DNA from: Nocardioidaceae bacterium
GTDB lineage: Bacteria; Actinomycetota; Actinomycetes; Propionibacteriales; Nocardioidaceae
NCBI GenBank assembly: GCA_030447805.1
Contig: JAUJOE010000003.1
Span: 1 to 64,000, forward strand
Reading direction: 5' to 3'
DNA: 64,000 bases
The notes beneath the pieces are model-generated. The model did not search any database and had not been told where the DNA came from. It saw only the letters and a list, made by a program, of their open reading frames with translations. Each line of letters begins with the position of its first letter. Position 1 is the stretch's first letter. Made by a program: the position numbers and the translations under genes. Positions 9,939 through 18,697 of this stretch are shown here, one piece after another.

Positions 9939-10072
9939 GCTGCGGCGCGAATGCGCACCCCCGGGTGCCCGCTCAAGTTTTCCTTTCCGGATAACGTGTC
10001 GGATTCGCCTGTCGTCGTTCGTTGGGTAGGTGAACGCGGACCACTGGGTCCGCCGGAGGAGAAGGAGCGGTC

Positions 10073-10432
10073 ATGACCGAGTACCTCATCTACTTCAATC
10101 AACAGTGGGTGGGCGACCACACCGAGGAGTGGTTCCGCGGGCGCGGACCGCTCGCAATGGCGGTTGTGGCCGAGATGAAGGCTGCCGGGGTGTACGTCTT
10201 CGCCGGGGGGCTGGAGGAGGAGGACGGCCCGGTCTACAGCGCCGACCCCACCAGTGGCACCTTGATGATCACCGACGGACCATACGTCGAGACCAAGGAG
10301 TTTCTGGGCGGGTTCGCCGTGGTGGACGTGGCCGATGACGAGGCCGCCAAGATGTGGGCGGGCAAGGTCGCGGAGGCATGCGGCTGGCCCCATGAGGTTC
10401 GCCGCTTCAAGCCGCAGCCTCGGGCCGAGTGA
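10073..10432 (+). CDS. YciI family protein
   Basis: A small ferredoxin-fold protein of 119 aa. The family is related to dichloromuconate cycloisomerase-like proteins and is often linked to ECF sigma factors; its reaction is unknown. It opens MTEYLIYFNQQWVGDH and includes MKAAGVYVFAGGLEEE and TDGPYVETKEFLGGFAVVDV, which is the signature DGP(Y/F)xETKE.(I/L)GGF. A purine-rich GGAGGAGAAGGAGC ribosome binding site precedes the ATG at 10073. The gene is intact. No ECF sigma factor gene is adjacent; an ISL3 element begins 74 bp downstream. Confidence 0.88.
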   Translation: MTEYLIYFNQQWVGDHTEEWFRGRGPLAMAVVAEMKAAGVYVFAGGLEEEDGPVYSADPTSGTLMITDGPYVETKEFLGGFAVVDVADDEAAKMWAGKVAEACGWPHEVRRFKPQPRAE

Positions 10433-10498
10433 CTCCATCGTCGGTTCGGTTCAGTCCAGCGAACGGCTGAGGCGCGGGTGCCTTCACCCGTACGGTTG

Positions 10499-10506
10499 GC
10501 CAATGG
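10499..10506. repeat. 8-bp target site duplication, left copy
   Basis: GCCAATGG directly outside the left inverted repeat; the identical octamer follows the right end at 11974-11981. Confidence 0.9.
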
Positions 10507-11973
10507 GGCCCTTCCCAGATGAGCGTGGTTGAGGGGTAGCAGGCGCGCGCGGCGTGTCGGGGGGCTGAGAGGGTGTCAGGGCGTTGAGGATCAACGGCGA
10601 CCAAGCTGTTGAACCCGAAAGGCCCTGACGGTGGCTCACTGTACGTGTGCGCCGGCGCTCTCGTGGTGTCCGCGCGCTGATGAACTGTTCGGTGTCGAGG
10701 GGGTGCACGTGCTCGACGTGACCTGCCGAGACGATGGCACGCTCGTTGTCGATGTGGAGACTGGCGTCGATTTGGCTGGCTGTTCGGACTGTGGGGTGGT
10801 CGCGGTCGGTCATGGCCGCCGGGTCCAGGTCCTGCACGACGCACCGGTGTTTCGGGCGACCGGTGCGGGTGCGGTGGGCCAAGCGGATCTGGCGCTGCGC
10901 CGAACCCTCCTGTCCTCGGGGGACGTGGACCGAGGACCACTCGTACGCGGCGCCGCGGGCGAAGCTGACCAGCCGGGCAACCCGGTGGGCGGTCGAGGCG
11001 CTGCGGCACGACGACACCACGGTGTCTGCGATTGCTCGGCACCTCGGGGTCGCGTGGGACACCTGCTGGGCCGCTGTCAAGACCGCCGCCACGGCGCGGA
11101 TCGCCGAGCCTCACAGGGTGAAGGGCGTGAAGACGATCGGGGTGGACGAGCACATCTGGCGGCCCTCGAAGGTCTCCTCGACCGACAAGGCGGTGACCGT
11201 GATGGTCGACCTGACCCGCGACCAGCACGGCTGCCCGCACGCCCGGCTCCTCGACGCCGTGCAAGGCCGCTCCGGGCAGGTCTATGCGGACTGGCTGGTC
11301 GAGCAAGGTATCGAGGTCACCGTCACCGTCGAGCACGCCGCCCTCGACCCGTTCCGCGGCTACGCCAACGCGATCCTGCCCGACGCCGTTGCCGTGCTCG
11401 ACGCCTTCCACGTCGTCAAGCTGGCCGGCAACGCGCTCGACGAGGTCCGCCGCAGGGTCCAGCAGGCCACCCGAGGGCGCCGCGGCCACAAGGACGACCC
11501 ACTCTACCGGATCCGCCGCACCCTGCTCACCGGGACCGAACACCTCACCGACCGGCAACGCCAACGGCTCGCCAAGTACCTCCCGGTCGGTGACCCACAC
11601 GGCGAGGTCGAGGTGGCCTGGTCGGTCTACCAGCAGGTCCGCTCGATCTACCACACCGGATCCCCAGCCGAAGGCCGCCGGATCGCGGAGAAGGTCCTCG
11701 ACACCCTGCACACCTGCCCCATCGCCGAGATCAAGCGGCTCGGCAAAACCCTGCGGCGCTGGCGCGAGGAGATCCTCGCCTACTTCACCACCGGCGGCGT
11801 ATCCAACGGCGGAACTGAAGCCATCAACGGCGTCATCGAGAAGACCCGACGGCTCGCCCACGGCTTCCGCAACTTCACCAACTACAGAACCCGGATCCTG
11901 CTCGCCGCCGACGGCACACGCCCCTACCGCCGCCCGCAGATCAACCCCGAACCATGCTGATCTGGGAAGAGCC
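10507..11973 (+). mobile_element. ISL3-family insertion sequence with 8-bp target duplication
   Basis: The element is 1,467 bp long. The left end begins GGCCCTTCCCAGATGAGCG and the right end, read inward, begins GGCTCTTCCCAGATCAGCA; about 25 of the first 31 positions match. The octamer GCCAATGG sits immediately outside both ends (10499-10506 and 11974-11981), the 8-bp duplication typical of ISL3. It contains a single transposase gene whose stop codon lies inside the right inverted repeat. The perfect target duplication points to insertion by transposition with no later rearrangement at the ends. Confidence 0.92.
10631..11960 (+). CDS. ISL3 family transposase, frameshifted
   Basis: DDE-type transposase. 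The GTG start at 10631 gives an N-terminal zinc-binding region (ALSWCPRADELFGVEG, then DLAGCSDCGVVAVGHGRRVQ). Near 10855 the frame shifts by one and the main body follows: RIWRCAEPSCPRGTW (two further zinc cysteines), VKTIGVDEHIW (first catalytic Asp), AVAVLDAFHVVKLA (second Asp) and NGGTEAINGVIEKTRRLAHG (catalytic Glu near the end). These are the ISL3 landmarks. Family length of about 440 aa is reached only by joining both frames. The single-base break resembles the indels in neighbouring genes, so loss of activity cannot be assumed. Confidence 0.88.
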
Positions 11974-11981
11974 GCCAATGG
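11974..11981. repeat. 8-bp target site duplication, right copy
   Basis: GCCAATGG directly outside the right inverted repeat of the ISL3 element, matching 10499-10506. Confidence 0.9.
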
Positions 11982-12035
11982 ACTCCTACGCGGCGATTGC
12001 CTTCGGCATCGACCTGCACCTCACTCCACGGCCGC

Positions 12036-13992
12036 TTACGATGCGCCGTGCGGTCGACGAGTCCGTAGCGGCGGCCGCCCCCGCCGCACCGGCTGGTAGC
12101 CGCTGAACCGTTGCTCGAGCACTCCCTCGCCACCGGTGAGGTCCGGCAGCTGCCGCTGGAGCTCGTGCAGCCGAGCTGCGACGAGCCGCACCTCGAGCCG
12201 GGTGAGGTCTCCTCCGCCAGTCTGGGCGAGCAACTCCGCACCCCACCTGGTGACTACCCGCTGTACGGCGGCAGCGTCCTCGGTTGGCACCTCCAGCAGC
12301 ACCTTCAGCACGGGCTCACACACCCAGGTGCGCGCGCGACCGAGCGCCTGCTGCAAGACGATCGGCGTGAGCTTGCGGTAGTCATACGAGGTGCTGGTCG
12401 GTCCACGCCGCGAGGGTGGCCCGTCCGCGACGCTGTAGGCGCACTCGGTCAGCGTCACCACACAGTCGGTGACCTGCCAGCCGTACCGGCCGTGCTGGAG
12501 TGCCCGCCGCACGTGCTTCTCGATCGCGCCCGCGAAACTCTCGACGCTCTTGAACAAGTACAGCGGCATGTCCTGCGCCGGCACCGCGGTGACGAACGTC
12601 AGCCCGCTGTCGGGCTCACCGGGTGCGACACGCAGCCCGATCGTCGCGTGGTACGGATTGACGTCGGTGTTGAGCCGGATGACCGCCTCTCCGACGCCGC
12701 GCGGTCGCTCGACATGAAGCACGCTCGCGTCCGCGAACTCAACCTCGATCCCGTATTCCTCGGTCAGGGTCGCGCCAAGCACCTCCTGCTGCACTCGGCC
12801 GTACAACGACACCGTAGGGAGGCCGTCGGCGCCGGTGTAGACGCCGATCAAGGGGTCTTGGTCGGCCAGCTGGCCCAGCGCCGCCCGCAGAGCAGGGCCC
12901 TGCTCGGGGCGTACGGCGGTCACCGACGCCTCCAGGGTCGGCGGGGCGAAGTGGTGCTCGCCGACCCGAGCGGTGTCGCCGAAGCCGTCACCCACCTGGA
13001 CCTCGGCCAGGCCGCTCAGCCGGCCGATCTGGCCCGCAGCGACAGTCTCGGCCCGGACCCAGCGGCCACCGTCGAACAGCTGCACTCCGGCGACCTTGCC
13101 GGCGCGGCCCGCACCGAGCTCCAGGTGAGTCCGCACTTCCACCGAGCCGCGGAACATCCGAACGTAGGCGATCTTCTCCCCTGCGGCGCCGCGCTCAACC
13201 TTAAAGACCCGGCCCGAGGCGGCTCCTCCCTGGTCCCGGTCGGTGGCGGGCAAGAAGGCGGCGATCCCGGCCATCAACTCGGGCACGCCCGCTCCGGTCG
13301 CGGCCGACCCGGCGTACAGCGGGTGCAGCAGGCAGTCTTGAACCTGCTCGTTCAGGCGGCGGCGCAGTGCAGCAGCAGAGCTTGGGCGCCCCTCGACATA
13401 GGCTGCCAGCAGCGCATCGTCGTGCTCGGCGAGCGCCACCGTCTCGCGCTCGCTAAACGCGGCGTCGCCGGGCCGGTACGCCGTGAAACCGGCCGCCCGG
13501 GTCCCCGCAGCCACAACCCGGCCCATCGGTAGCACCGCGGGGGTGAGCCGACGCTGTATGGCGGCCAGCACGGCATCAAGGTCGGCGCCGGTCCGGTCGA
13601 CCTTGTTGACGAACAGCAGGGTAGGCACCCGGAGCCGCTGCAGTGCCGCATGAGGATGCGGGTCTGCGGCTGGACGCCCTCGACCGCGGAGAGCAGCAGG
13701 ACGGCGCCGTCGAGCACCCCAAGCACCCGCTCGACCTCCGCGACGAAGTCGGGTGCCCCGGTGTGTCGATGACGTTGACATTCATGTAGGCCAACGGGAA
13801 CGCAACCAGGGACGCCTTAATGGTGATGCCGCGTAGGCGCTCCAGCGTCAGGGTGTCCGTCTGGGTGGTTCCGCGATCCACCGAGCCGACGTCGTCGATG
13901 ACCCCCGCGGCGTGCAGGGCCGCTCGGTCAGTGTGGTCTTCTGCGGCGTCAACATGCGCCAGGATCCCGAGATTGAGTGAACGTGTGAGCAC
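12036..13992 (-). CDS. TetM/OtrA-type ribosomal protection protein, frameshifted
   Basis: EF-G-like GTPase family that releases tetracycline from the ribosome; actinobacterial members may also protect against other ribosome-binding agents. The GTG start at 13992 gives [12 protein letters not shown], then [20 protein letters not shown] (switch I), DTPGHP (G3), [18 protein letters not shown] (G4), and C-terminal EF-G-like domains including [20 protein letters not shown] and ending [15 protein letters not shown]. The P-loop is scrambled: after AHVDA the frame reads AEDHTDRAA where GKTTLTERL is expected, because one extra base is followed by one missing base. Further shifts occur near 13740 and 13650. 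The C-terminus also seems truncated relative to the family. Confidence 0.82.
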
Positions 13993-14397
13993 GCGCCATC
14001 CCCTTCGAGTGGTGGAAACAGATCTCGACGGACGTGCGTGCTGCTCGCATCTGGTTCTCCCTCTCGTGGTGGCTTGCCCCCGCTCACGCTAGGAGAACTC
14101 GGCCACGACGGCCACTGGTTTCATAAGCGGGCGATCAGATGCGCCTGATCCGAGGTCCGGGTCGAGAGCGTCTCTTCACGGCGGGACAACCGGTTCGGAG
14201 CCCCGTTGTGGGTCGCTTCCTTCCCGGCCCATCTTGGAGCCGAGCCTCGCCTCGCCGTGCCTCTCCCTGACGGTACAAACACATTGGCCAACTTCGCCGC
14301 TGCCGACCAGCTTCAAGGCTCAGTAGGGGGAACAAGATCAAGTGGCTCGATCACCGCGCGAGGCCATCTCACTATGTCGCGCTGTCGAGGGCGGACG
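13993..14397. other. Intergenic stretch upstream of the tetM-like gene
   Basis: About 400 bp with no reading frame showing family similarity. The part next to the GTG at 13992 should hold the promoter and leader of the ribosomal protection gene. I looked for a short attenuator peptide or paired hairpins and could not support either. Confidence 0.35.
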
Positions 14398-14674
14398 ATC
14401 CACCCGCTGCTCGACCCGACCAGGCGCCAACGCCTGGCGATCTTGGACTAGCGACACAGGCGTCGACGGCGAGAACCCCGTCGAGATCGAGGAGCTGGAC
14501 CTCATTCCCATCGACCCGATCCCGTCGTACGTCTGGTATCAGGACGTGGCCGACTTCGCTGAGGGCATCAGCGACGATGCGGCCGGGCGACAGTTCAGTC
14601 CAGCAGTGGAGTGTCCCGTGTGGCGTCATGCCTCGCAAGCGCACGGCTCGGCGATTCCACGGACCGCGGCATGA
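14398..14674 (+). pseudogene. UPF0158 protein, N-terminal half only
   Basis: A frame near 14398 reads HPLLDPT, and after a one-base shift the next frame reads SWTSDTGVDGENPVEIEEL, DLIPIDPIPSYVWYQDVADF and AEGISDDAAGRQ. This is the central and N-terminal signature of UPF0158 proteins (WTSD.G.DG, LIPI.P.PSYVWYQDMADFAEGISD). After position 14590 similarity stops and the frame runs into unrelated sequence to a stop at 14674. The matching C-terminal half is at 4496-4714. Joining at the shared 29 bases restores a full family member. Confidence 0.75.
14556..14584 (+). repeat. 29-bp direct repeat, copy 2
   Basis: Identical to 4467-4495, same orientation, 10,089 bp apart, and at the exact break of the split UPF0158 gene. 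Confidence 0.85.
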
Positions 14675-14833
14675 GAGATCGACAACGTCGTTCCTGGGCG
14701 AAGCTGAACGCGCCTCACCGCGTCGTACCGCCGCATGCGCACCTCATGTCGATGAGTGCGCGTCCGCTGGACGCGTGGGAGCGCAGAGGAACCAGAACTG
14801 GGCCGCTACCTTGATGTCCTCGATCGACGCTAC

Positions 14834-16153
14834 TTATCGGGGCTTGCCCACCGCGAGCCACTCCTCGCCGCCGAACTTCGCGAAGATTTCACGCATCGGC
14901 CAGACGAACGGCTGACTCCTCCGCACCGACTCGAAGGCGCTGTCCGGCGCCTCGGAGCGACGCAGGAGGCATATGAGTACTAGGAAGTACACCGACTCGG
15001 CGAGCTGCGTCGTGAGCGTCGGCTCTAAGATCGGCCTGCCCTTGTTGTGGGCGGCGTTGTGTCGCTCATCGATCACTGCTTTCCCCCATGCACCCACGTC
15101 TGGAACGGCATCCCGGAAGGGGTAGCCCGCGTACTCGGCGAGATCCTTGAGCACCGTCTCCAGGGGTGTGCGTTCCCTGCCCGCTACGACGCGATGGAGG
15201 CTGTCAGCAGCTGCGACGACACGCAGGAGTGCGTCCTGGTACGCCAGGCGCCTGGTGTAGCGCATGGAACTCAGCCTCGAGATGACGTGGCCGCAGTCGC
15301 CTTCGAGCGCCAGCCAGCGCGCGATGCCCTCGGGGCCCAGCGACTCGAATGACAGCACCCGGTTGTAGAACTCGTACGAGTGCCGCCTCCCCCTCAGCCA
15401 GACCGCGTGGTACTCGTAAGGTCGCATGTAGGGGTCGTCGTCGTGGTCCTTGCCGCCGGGCATGGGTGCAGGTTGCAGATAGATCGGGCTCCTGAACTGG
15501 CAGTCTTGGTGAAGAGCCAGAGCCACTAGAGTGCGCACTCGGCTGTAGCGGTCGATCAAGTCCTCGAGGGGCATCGGCGCCCGAGGGGTGACACGCAGCG
15601 AGTGATGAGAGACGAGACTCTGAGACTTGAAATCGCGACTCTTGGAGCCGGTGCCGTGGAGGAACTCGATGGTCGCCTGATCCGTTTCGACGGTGCGCGT
15701 CTCAAGCGCGCGGGCCGTGACCCGCTCCGACACGGTGTCCCCGTCATCGGGGTGGTCGAACTCGAAAGCCTGCCTGCCGTCGAACTCGGCGAGCCCGTGG
15801 AAGCTAGCCGACGCGGCCATGAACTGCTCCGCGGGCGCTTCGGAGTGCCGTCGTGGAAGAAGCAGGAGACCGTTGACGAAGATCCTGGCGTTGACCTCCC
15901 ACTGGCCGGGCTCCGGCTCTGACATGGCACTACCTGAGTCGAAGCACTCCAGCAGCACGCACGACCGGCCCAGGACCTTTCCCATGAGGCGCTCGTAGCG
16001 CCGGCGGTTTCCGCCGGTCGGGTCGTCTGGGTGGAGCGAGGTGTGCAGGAGCAGACGGCCGCCGCGCTTCGGGTGGAAAGTCAGATGGCCAGGAACGCGC
16101 CTCTCAGGGCTCGACCCAAGCCAGAAGTCCCCCCAATACTCCAGTTGCTTCAC
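14834..16153 (-). CDS. ApeA-like protein with C-terminal HEPN domain, putative phage defence
   Basis: A 439-aa intact reading frame. The N-terminus, EYWGDFWLGSSPERRVPGHL followed by TFHPKRGGRLLLHTSL, resembles the ApeA N-terminal domain (aromatic opening, then V-x-G-x-L-x-F). The C-terminal 150 residues look like an all-helical HEPN domain containing the RNase motif R-x4-H in DERHNAAHNKG, preceded by LRVVAAADSLHRVVAGRERT. ApeA proteins are known single-gene antiphage systems in which the HEPN domain cleaves RNA on infection. The domain order and motif are visible here; the defence role is inferred from the family. The neighbours are accessory genes. Confidence 0.65.
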   Translation of the reverse strand: MKQLEYWGDFWLGSSPERRVPGHLTFHPKRGGRLLLHTSLHPDDPTGGNRRRYERLMGKVLGRSCVLLECFDSGSAMSEPEPGQWEVNARIFVNGLLLLPRRHSEAPAEQFMAASASFHGLAEFDGRQAFEFDHPDDGDTVSERVTARALETRTVETDQATIEFLHGTGSKSRDFKSQSLVSHHSLRVTPRAPMPLEDLIDRYSRVRTLVALALHQDCQFRSPIYLQPAPMPGGKDHDDDPYMRPYEYHAVWLRGRRHSYEFYNRVLSFESLGPEGIARWLALEGDCGHVISRLSSMRYTRRLAYQDALLRVVAAADSLHRVVAGRERTPLETVLKDLAEYAGYPFRDAVPDVGAWGKAVIDERHNAAHNKGRPILEPTLTTQLAESVYFLVLICLLRRSEAPDSAFESVRRSQPFVWPMREIFAKFGGEEWLAVGKPR

Positions 16154-16444
16154 CGCGCCATCTTGACAGTTCGTTTGCGGTTCCCTCGCCTAGTTCCGCC
16201 TGGGCGCCACCACCCGGGTGTCGGAATCAGGGAAGTGCAGCGCAACGCCGTGTCGTCGACTCACTGAGCACCGAGTGTGGCTGATCAGCCGAGCGGCCGC
16301 GCTTTCGCCGCGTACCGTCCCTGGTCGACGTCACTCACCGTGCCATTTCCCCCGCGAGTCGGCAGAGTGAGGTCCGCCGCGGCGAGTTGTGCCTGAGCCC
16401 GCAAGACCTGTCCAGGCGACTTGAGCCGTGACAGGCTCTTCCGC
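16154..16444. other. Divergent intergenic region
   Basis: It separates the ApeA-like gene (minus) from a conserved hypothetical (plus), so both promoters should be here. I see no coding frame with similarity and no clear hairpin. Confidence 0.35.
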
Positions 16445-16981
16445 ATGGGAAGTAGTGAACTGGCCGAGCTCGCGGCGCTGCTCCGTGAGCGGAATGCCAT
16501 CGACGAACGCATCGGCGGCCTCATCAACCGGCCAATGACAGCGGGCCACGCCGGTGAATGGATCGCCTCGCGCATCTTCGACATTGAGCTGGAACAGAGC
16601 GCCGTCGCCAAGGCGATCGACGGGCGTTTCCGAAGCGGAGCGCTTGCCGGAAAGAGCGTCAACGTGAAGTGGTACCTCAAGCGGGAAGGGCTTCTCGACA
16701 TGACGGAGGCAACCGAACTCGACTATTACCTGGTCCTCACGGGCCCAAAGGCCTCCGCAGCGGACGCCCACACGATCCGGCCATGGCGCATCGACGCGGC
16801 GTACTTGTTCGACTCGGCAAACCTGCTGGCCGAGCAACGCGCCCGCAACGTCAAGATCGGTGTGGCCACTGAGGTCCGACAAGCCCAGTGGACAGCGGCG
16901 GAGATCTATCCAACCCCAGCCAACCTCACTCTGCCTCTGACCGAAGAGCGGCGGCACCTACTTCGACTCTTTGGCGGCTAG
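16445..16981 (+). CDS. Conserved hypothetical, possible PD-(D/E)XK-like fold
   Basis: A 178-aa intact protein. The ATG at 16445 (MGSSELAELAALLRERNAID) is preferred over an in-frame TTG at 16421. The pattern TAGHAGEWIASRIFDIEL, then AIDGRFRSG, then KSVNVKWYLKREGLLDM resembles a restriction-endonuclease-like core: a helix with Glu, an Asp before a strand, then a strand ending V-x-V-K. This fold assignment is my inference; the third acidic position is Asn in VNVK, so activity is uncertain. DYYLVLTGPKASA and RNVKIGVATEVRQAQW follow. It is divergent from the ApeA-like gene. No confident function. Confidence 0.6.
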   Translation: MGSSELAELAALLRERNAIDERIGGLINRPMTAGHAGEWIASRIFDIELEQSAVAKAIDGRFRSGALAGKSVNVKWYLKREGLLDMTEATELDYYLVLTGPKASAADAHTIRPWRIDAAYLFDSANLLAEQRARNVKIGVATEVRQAQWTAAEIYPTPANLTLPLTEERRHLLRLFGG

Positions 16982-17103
16982 GGCGCTACGGCTGCCGGCT
17001 CCTGTCGCCGAGTGCGTCACTCCGCCGCCTTTCGGCGACCCACGCGATCCGCGGGCGGGTGGCAAGCGGCGCCTCAACCGGTTGACGCGCCCTCGGACTC
17101 TCC

Positions 17104-17514
17104 TCAGTTAGCCCTGACGTTGAAGGGATCGGTCTCGGTCTCCGAGAGCTGCGGTGGTTCACCGGTCTCGCCACAGCAGTGCGGCTTGGTGCGGGCGCCT
17201 TGCGGCACGTCAACGCCGAGGAGTTCGTACAAACGCGCATACACATCGGCAACCCGATCACCCTCGTCGTGTGGGCCGACAAGGAGCACCCACGCCGTGT
17301 CCTCGACAAAGGCAACCACAGCGCGATCTGCGCCTCGCAAGTGCTTGACGCATAGAGACTGAAGAGGGTGGTCGCCGGTGAGGCGGTAGCCCATCGCATG
17401 ACACCCCGCGCTCGCGAGTTCTTGCTCGAAGGCCTCATATGCGCGAAGCCGGGCGCCACGCAACCCGGCGATGCATCGGTCCGCTACACGGGTCGTGACG
17501 ACCGCGAAGGGCAC
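17104..17514 (-). CDS. Putative RelE/ParE-like toxin
   Basis: A 136-aa intact protein. The stretch GYRLTGDHPLQSLCVKHLRG, then RAVVAFVEDTAWVLLVGPHD and DVYARLYELLGVD matches the layout of small ribosome-dependent RelE-fold toxins: basic residues before two beta strands that end in L(V)GxHD and a terminal helix. The last 30 residues (CCGETGEPPQ) are probably a tail. It starts 12 bp after the stop of an upstream HTH gene on the same strand, in antitoxin-toxin order. The toxin role is inferred from context and fold pattern, not from a diagnostic motif. Confidence 0.55.
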   Translation of the reverse strand: MPFAVVTTRVADRCIAGLRGARLRAYEAFEQELASAGCHAMGYRLTGDHPLQSLCVKHLRGADRAVVAFVEDTAWVLLVGPHDEGDRVADVYARLYELLGVDVPQGARTKPHCCGETGEPPQLSETETDPFNVRAN

Positions 17515-17526
17515 GCCGGGGCCGCT

Positions 17527-18015
17527 TCAATCCACCTTAGGGACGCGGACGGTCCCTTCGCCACTTCGCATCTGCTGCAAAGACTCCCGAAGGTCTTCCC
17601 GCTCGAGCCACGTGGCGTCTACGAGGCGGCGGTATACCTCGTCGAGTAGTGCCCGAGTCTTGCCGGCTGCCCGAACCTCTTTGACGATGTGCGACACCTC
17701 GTGCAGGGCGTTGGTGTCGATGAGGAGTCTGGTAGCAGGCGTCTTCGCTGGCCGCAGGACACCCTCGTCCACCCAGTTCCGCACGGTCTTCTCAGAGAGT
17801 TTCAGAATGCGCGCCGCTGCGACTGGGCGGACGGGAGGAGATGCCGCGAGCTCCTGGCGCACCACCCGATGGAGACGTACCCGGTCGACATCATTCACGC
17901 GCTCCGCCACGTCCTCGAGAACCTCGATGCGCTCAAAAAGAGCGACAGTCTGCTCCGTCTCAAGCTCTGCCGTACTCACGGTCACCCCCTCATGACTTCT
18001 GATTATCCCGATCAT
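17527..18015 (-). CDS. HTH-domain protein, putative antitoxin
   Basis: The ATG at 18015 (MIGIIRSHEGVTVSTAELE) gives 162 aa; the open frame extends to 18123 but the later start fits a compact protein. The N-terminal part contains a predicted coiled helix, ELETEQTVALFERIEVLEDV. The middle carries an excisionase/MerR-like helix-turn-helix, VAAARILKLSEKTVRNWVDE followed by GVLRPAKTPATRLLID. Twelve bases separate it from the putative toxin gene. An HTH antitoxin of this type would normally repress its own operon. It could alternatively be an unrelated regulator. Confidence 0.55.
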   Translation of the reverse strand: MIGIIRSHEGVTVSTAELETEQTVALFERIEVLEDVAERVNDVDRVRLHRVVRQELAASPPVRPVAAARILKLSEKTVRNWVDEGVLRPAKTPATRLLIDTNALHEVSHIVKEVRAAGKTRALLDEVYRRLVDATWLEREDLRESLQQMRSGEGTVRVPKVD

Positions 18016-18312
18016 ACTCGGAACTAGCGAGGCTACGTCGCCCTCCGCAGTACAGCGCCCCGGCAGGAGGGCACGCGTTGACCCCAGGTACAACCGCGGT
18101 TCTATCGCGATGGGTTTTCGCACCCACTCGCTTCGAACGACCCGGGGAAGCGCCCTACGCCGTCAGACGAATCGTCAGACTTCCCACCTCGGTACGAGGC
18201 TCCCTGGCTCAGTGCTGCTCCAGCTGGAACTCACTAGTTGGTGAGCGGGCGGGGCCGTCTGGAAAGAACACGCTCGAACACGAAGAGATGCGACTGGACT
18301 AGTAAATCTCGG
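18016..18312. other. Region upstream of the putative toxin-antitoxin pair
   Basis: About 300 bp with no supported gene. The promoter of the toxin-antitoxin operon should be close to 18016-18070; I found no convincing operator dyad. Confidence 0.3.
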
Positions 18313-18697
18313 TTAGGACCTCTTGGTCGCCTTAAACGACGAGGTGGCCAGGATTTTCCGCCCGATTACGTTGATCTGCTCTACGTACCGCACAACCTCG
18401 GCATCCTCACCCAGTTCATCGAGCTCCGCCTCGGGGTCTTCGTAGACGGCATCTAAAGGCTGCCTCGACAAACACCTTTTCGGACTCGTCCAGAAGGTCC
18501 GATTCCAGTAGAGCCACCAGTTGGGCGACCCCAAGGTCGGCCATTCGGTCGTCTTCGTCTACAGCCAACTCTGCTGCCCACCGGAGGTTCCTCATGGTCT
18601 CCTCCCGACGGCTGCGGGTTTCCAGCTCCCTCGCGCCCCTTCGAGTGATGAACTGCGCCAACAGCACGCCCAGGAAGGTGAGTGTGGGCGTTCCGCG
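18313..18697 (-). CDS. Hypothetical membrane-anchored protein, 5' end cut at island edge, frameshifted
   Basis: Frame one begins [20 protein letters not shown], the end of a transmembrane helix plus basic stop-transfer residues, and continues [39 protein letters not shown] and VEAA. A shift near 18450 leads to [20 protein letters not shown] and [14 protein letters not shown] before the stop. The likely full N-terminus is missing because the frame runs straight into the end of nusA. Function unknown. The first transmembrane residues and start codon appear to have been lost where this segment was joined to the nusA 3' end. Confidence 0.5.

Noticed and set aside
10441-10460. 12-base match GTTCAGTCCAGC near 10449 and 14591
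   Set aside because: The match is too short, lies outside the IS ends, and does not align with either boundary of the 29-bp repeat.
10407-11978. 523-codon minus-strand frame across the ISL3 element
   Set aside because: It is a shadow of the transposase, which has complete DDE motifs on the plus strand.
11978-12103. Short plus frame starting MDSYAAIAFGIDLH inside the right target duplication
   Set aside because: It runs into the antisense of the tetM-like gene and shows no similarity; it is probably chance.
12111-13532. 473-codon plus-strand frame opposite the tetM-like gene
   Set aside because: It is antisense to a well-conserved ribosomal protection protein and has no similarity of its own.
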